Shown here piece by piece: positions 61,611 through 64,000 of a stretch of 64,000 bases of DNA. Within the stretch, counting starts at the first letter, position 1; every line of letters starts with the position of its first letter. The notes below the pieces were generated by a model. The model was not told the origin of the DNA and searched no databases. It saw only the letters and a program-made list of their open reading frames with translations. This stretch comes from Pontibacter litorisediminis (GTDB taxonomy: Bacteria; Bacteroidota; Bacteroidia; Cytophagales; Hymenobacteraceae), in contig NZ_JARDUA010000002.1 in NCBI RefSeq assembly GCF_029360645.1, positions 310,001-374,000 on the forward strand, given 5' to 3'. A program made the position numbers and the translations under genes.

Positions 61611-64000
61611 ATGTTAAACAGCATCATCAAATTCTTTCTGGAGCAGAAACTGGTTACAGTCCTGCTCCTGCTGCTCATCGTTGGCTGGGGCATTGTAGTG
61701 GCTCCCTTCAACTATAAAGTAGATTTCCTGCCAAGCGATCCGGTTCCGGTAGACGCTATCCCGGATATTGGCGAGAACCAGCAGATTATTTTTACCGAGT
61801 GGATGGGCCGCTCCCCGCAGGACGTGGAGGACCAGATTACCTATCCCCTTACCACCTCCTTACTGGGGATGCCGGGCGTGAAGACGATCCGCTCCACTTC
61901 CATGTTTGGTTTCTCCAGCATCTACGTCATTTTTGACGAGGATACCGAGTACTACTGGAGCCGCTCCCGCATACTTGAAAAGCTGAACTCCCTGCCCAGC
62001 GACCTACTGCCAGAAGAGGTAACGCCTAAGCTTGGGCCGGACGCCACGGCGCTAGGGCAAGTGTACTGGTATACGCTGGAGGGGCGCGACGAGAATGGCA
62101 ACCCCGCCGGTGGCTGGGATTTGCACGAGCTGCGCACCATACAGGACTTCTATGTGCGCTATGCCCTGACGGGCGCCGAGGGCGTGGCCGAGGTGGCCTC
62201 CGTGGGCGGTTATATTAAGGAGTATCAGGTAGACCTGGACCCAGTGGCGATGAAGGCGAACAACGTTTCGATGATGGAGGTGATGACGGCCCTGCAGAAC
62301 AGCAATCAGGACGTGGGCGCCAACACCGTGGAGATAAACCAGGTAGAGTACCTGGTGCGCGGCCTGGGCTATGTGCAGGACCTGGAGGACATTGAAGAGG
62401 CCGTGGTGAAAGTGACGTCTAACGTGCCGATCCGCATCCGCGACATTGCCCGCGTGAATATTGGCCCTGCCGACCGCTCGATGCTGGGTGTACTGGACAA
62501 GAGCGGCGCCGAGGCGGTGGGCGGTGTAGTGGTGGCCCGCTATGGCGATAACCCGCTGGCCGTGATCAACAACGTAAAAGAGAAGCTGGACGAGATTGCC
62601 GCCGGCTTGCCCTCCAAAAAGCTGGCCGATGGGCGCACCTCCAAGGTAACTGTGGTGCCTTTCTATGACCGCACCCAACTCATTAACGAAACGCTGGGCA
62701 CGCTCAACGAGGCGATTATCCTGCAGATCCTGATTACCATCATTGTGATCATCGTGATGGTGTACAACCTGCGCGCCTCGCTCCTGATATCTGCTCTGCT
62801 CCCGCTGGCCGTGCTCATGACCTTTATCATGATGAAGCAGTTCAACGTGGATGCCAACATCGTGGCGCTGTCGGGTATTGCCATTGCCATTGGTACCATG
62901 GTGGATCTGGGGATTATCCTGAACGAAAACATCCTGCGGCACCTGGACGAGGCCCCTCCCGGGCAATCGCTGCTAAAAACAGTATATAATGCCACGACTG
63001 AGGTGGCCACGGCCATCATCACGGCTGTTTCCACCACCATCGTCAGCTTTTTGCCCGTGTTTACGCTGGAGGCGGCCGAGGGCAAGCTGTTCGGTCCGCT
63101 GGCCTTCACCAAAACTTTCGCACTGGTGGCCTCGCTGATCTTCACGATCCTCATCATGCCGGCTTTCGCCCATTCCATACTGGGGCTGAAGTCGAAAAAT
63201 GTAGCGTGGTCTAAGCTGCTGAACATTGGTCTTTTAGTACTGGGTGTGGTGGCGCTGTTTATACTTCCGCTGGCTGGCCTGGTGCTTATCCTGGTGGCAG
63301 CCAATAACCTGCTGACTTATTACCAGCCGGAGCGCTACGGCAAGTATAACACGCTTGTAATGGTAAGCATTGCAGTATTGGCCGTGTCGTGGCTACTGGC
63401 CACGCAGTGGATGCCATTGGGCGCTTCAGTGAGCCTGCTGGTCAACTTCCTGTTCATCCTGCTTGTTATTGGGCTGGTGCTGGGACTATTCGCATTGTTC
63501 ATCGGTGCGTACCCTCGCATCCTGATGTGGTGTCTCAACCATAAGCGAACGTTCCTGCTTATCCCGGCCTTTATCATGCTGATCGGCCTAAACGTGTGGT
63601 TGGGCTTCAATGGGGTATTTGGCTGGGTCGCCAACGGCATCGACAAAGTTGGCTGGAACATCCGTACCACTTCCGCTTGGAGTGGGCTCGTGCATACGTT
63701 TCCGGGTTTGGGTGAGGAGTTCATGCCTTCACTGGACGAGGGTGCTTTCCTGCTGATGCCGACCTCCATGCCGCACTCCGGCGTGGAAGCCAACAAACGC
63801 ATTGTGCAGCAGCTGGACATGCTTATCACAGCCATTCCGGAAGTGGAAATGGTGGTGGGCAAGGCCGGGCGCGCCGAAACAGCCCTCGACCCGGCCCCTA
63901 TGTCGATGTACGAGAACATCATCCAGTATAAATCAGAGTATAAGACAGACGTCAACGGCCAGCGCATCCGCTTTAAAGTAGACGACAAGGGGGAGTTTGT
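61611..64000 (+). CDS. CusA/CzcA-family heavy-metal efflux RND transporter, N-terminal part
   Basis: The open frame starts at ATG 61611 and runs off the right edge after about 796 residues. It starts LNSIIKFFLEQKLVTVLLLL and has [21 protein letters not shown], the CusA/CzcA porter domain sequence, then LQILITIIVIIVMVYNLRASL and the membrane motif GIAIAIGTMVDLGIILNENIL. The latter holds the acidic residue used for proton coupling in heavy-metal RND pumps. It exports divalent or monovalent metal ions through the envelope with partner proteins encoded beyond the window. Metal specificity is not clear. Confidence 0.92.
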   Translation, partial: MLNSIIKFFLEQKLVTVLLLLLIVGWGIVVAPFNYKVDFLPSDPVPVDAIPDIGENQQIIFTEWMGRSPQDVEDQITYPLTTSLLGMPGVKTIRSTSMFGFSSIYVIFDEDTEYYWSRSRILEKLNSLPSDLLPEEVTPKLGPDATALGQVYWYTLEGRDENGNPAGGWDLHELRTIQDFYVRYALTGAEGVAEVASVGGYIKEYQVDLDPVAMKANNVSMMEVMTALQNSNQDVGANTVEINQVEYLVRGLGYVQDLEDIEEAVVKVTSNVPIRIRDIARVNIGPADRSMLGVLDKSGAEAVGGVVVARYGDNPLAVINNVKEKLDEIAAGLPSKKLADGRTSKVTVVPFYDRTQLINETLGTLNEAIILQILITIIVIIVMVYNLRASLLISALLPLAVLMTFIMMKQFNVDANIVALSGIAIAIGTMVDLGIILNENILRHLDEAPPGQSLLKTVYNATTEVATAIITAVSTTIVSFLPVFTLEAAEGKLFGPLAFTKTFALVASLIFTILIMPAFAHSILGLKSKNVAWSKLLNIGLLVLGVVALFILPLAGLVLILVAANNLLTYYQPERYGKYNTLVMVSIAVLAVSWLLATQWMPLGASVSLLVNFLFILLVIGLVLGLFALFIGAYPRILMWCLNHKRTFLLIPAFIMLIGLNVWLGFNGVFGWVANGIDKVGWNIRTTSAWSGLVHTFPGLGEEFMPSLDEGAFLLMPTSMPHSGVEANKRIVQQLDMLITAIPEVEMVVGKAGRAETALDPAPMSMYENIIQYKSEYKTDVNGQRIRFKVDDKGEF

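Larger units (their letters stand above)
1..64000. repeat. Iterated word AAGTATA / TATACTT spread over the window
   Basis: A manual scan found about 90 copies of AAGTATA or its complement TATACTT, for example at 684, 4089, 17958 and 17964 (tandem), 32830 (palindromic AAGTATACTT), 54356, 54366, 54776, 54786 and 57757. Base composition predicts about five. Copies occur in coding and spacer DNA on both strands. In genes it is often ATA-CTT (Ile-Leu), as in nuoM (DFILAVYL, FILALD, AILGLYF), although other leucines there are mostly CTG. Counts are approximate. Confidence 0.7.

Noticed and set aside
62052..62966. Long open frames opposite real genes, such as this 304-codon minus-strand frame, and those at 3166-3951 and 35670-36512
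   Set aside because: They lie antisense to well-supported genes (CusA/CzcA-type pump, permease, ilvD) and have His/Arg/Gln-rich composition with no family character, as expected from the high-GC third positions of the real frame.

Overview
The window looks like chromosome of a Bacteroidota bacterium, most like Hymenobacteraceae (Pontibacter-type). The signs are mostly weak Shine-Dalgarno sequences, -7 boxes of the TAnnTTTG type, a TonB receptor with a carboxypeptidase-like N-terminal domain, a fused nuoCD, HYC_CC_PP and CusA-type metal efflux genes, and REP-like hairpins of the GGATT-NNN-AATCC kind. No rRNA, tRNA, CRISPR array or complete insertion sequence was seen.

Region by region: (1) 1-7000 holds a truncated TonB-type receptor and a sigma-54 signalling module: a two-component pair (NtrC-like regulator and histidine kinase) divergent from a MacB/FtsX-type ABC permease, with a good -24/-12 promoter between them. 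(2) 7100-15250 is a molybdenum cofactor cluster (moaD, moaE, moeB, mobA with a degenerate MobB-like half, moaC, moeA, moaA) with a cytochrome c, a TSUP transporter and a D-amino-acid-oxidase-like protein. (3) 15250-23650 encodes two molybdenum hydroxylases that would use this cofactor: a Tat-exported two-subunit enzyme with its XdhC/MocA maturation pair, and a PaoABC-like three-subunit enzyme without an export signal. (4) 23800-29800 holds a VOC protein, a 2-hydroxyacid dehydrogenase, SelO, small unknown proteins and a twin-cassette ATPase. (5) 30000-38050 is a complete isoleucine/valine operon, ilvE-D-B-N-C-A. It is preceded by a promoter and two leader peptides in series, each rich in Ile/Leu/Val codons and each followed by an intrinsic terminator: a tandem transcription attenuator. 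(6) 38100-40500 has a second class IV aminotransferase, a P1 peptidase and a 39-residue membrane protein. (7) 40700-57500 is a CBS-domain gene and a full complex I operon, nuoA-B-CD-E-F-G-H-I-J-K-L-M-N. Its gene junctions have collected an AT-rich methyltransferase gene, an inverted repeat, REP-like hairpins and a 201-bp MITE-like element that supplies the nuoM stop codon. (8) 57500-64000 has an outer-membrane-type protein, repeat-rich spacer, a CAT-family acyltransferase, a lipoprotein, a DUF2231 protein, an HYC_CC_PP protein and the start of a CusA/CzcA efflux pump.

Two signals stand out. One is the tandem ilv attenuator. The other is the word AAGTATA/TATACTT, which I counted by eye about 90 times (both strands, inside and outside genes) where base composition predicts roughly five. 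Inside genes it is often written with the otherwise unfavoured codon pair ATA-CTT, which suggests selection on the DNA itself.
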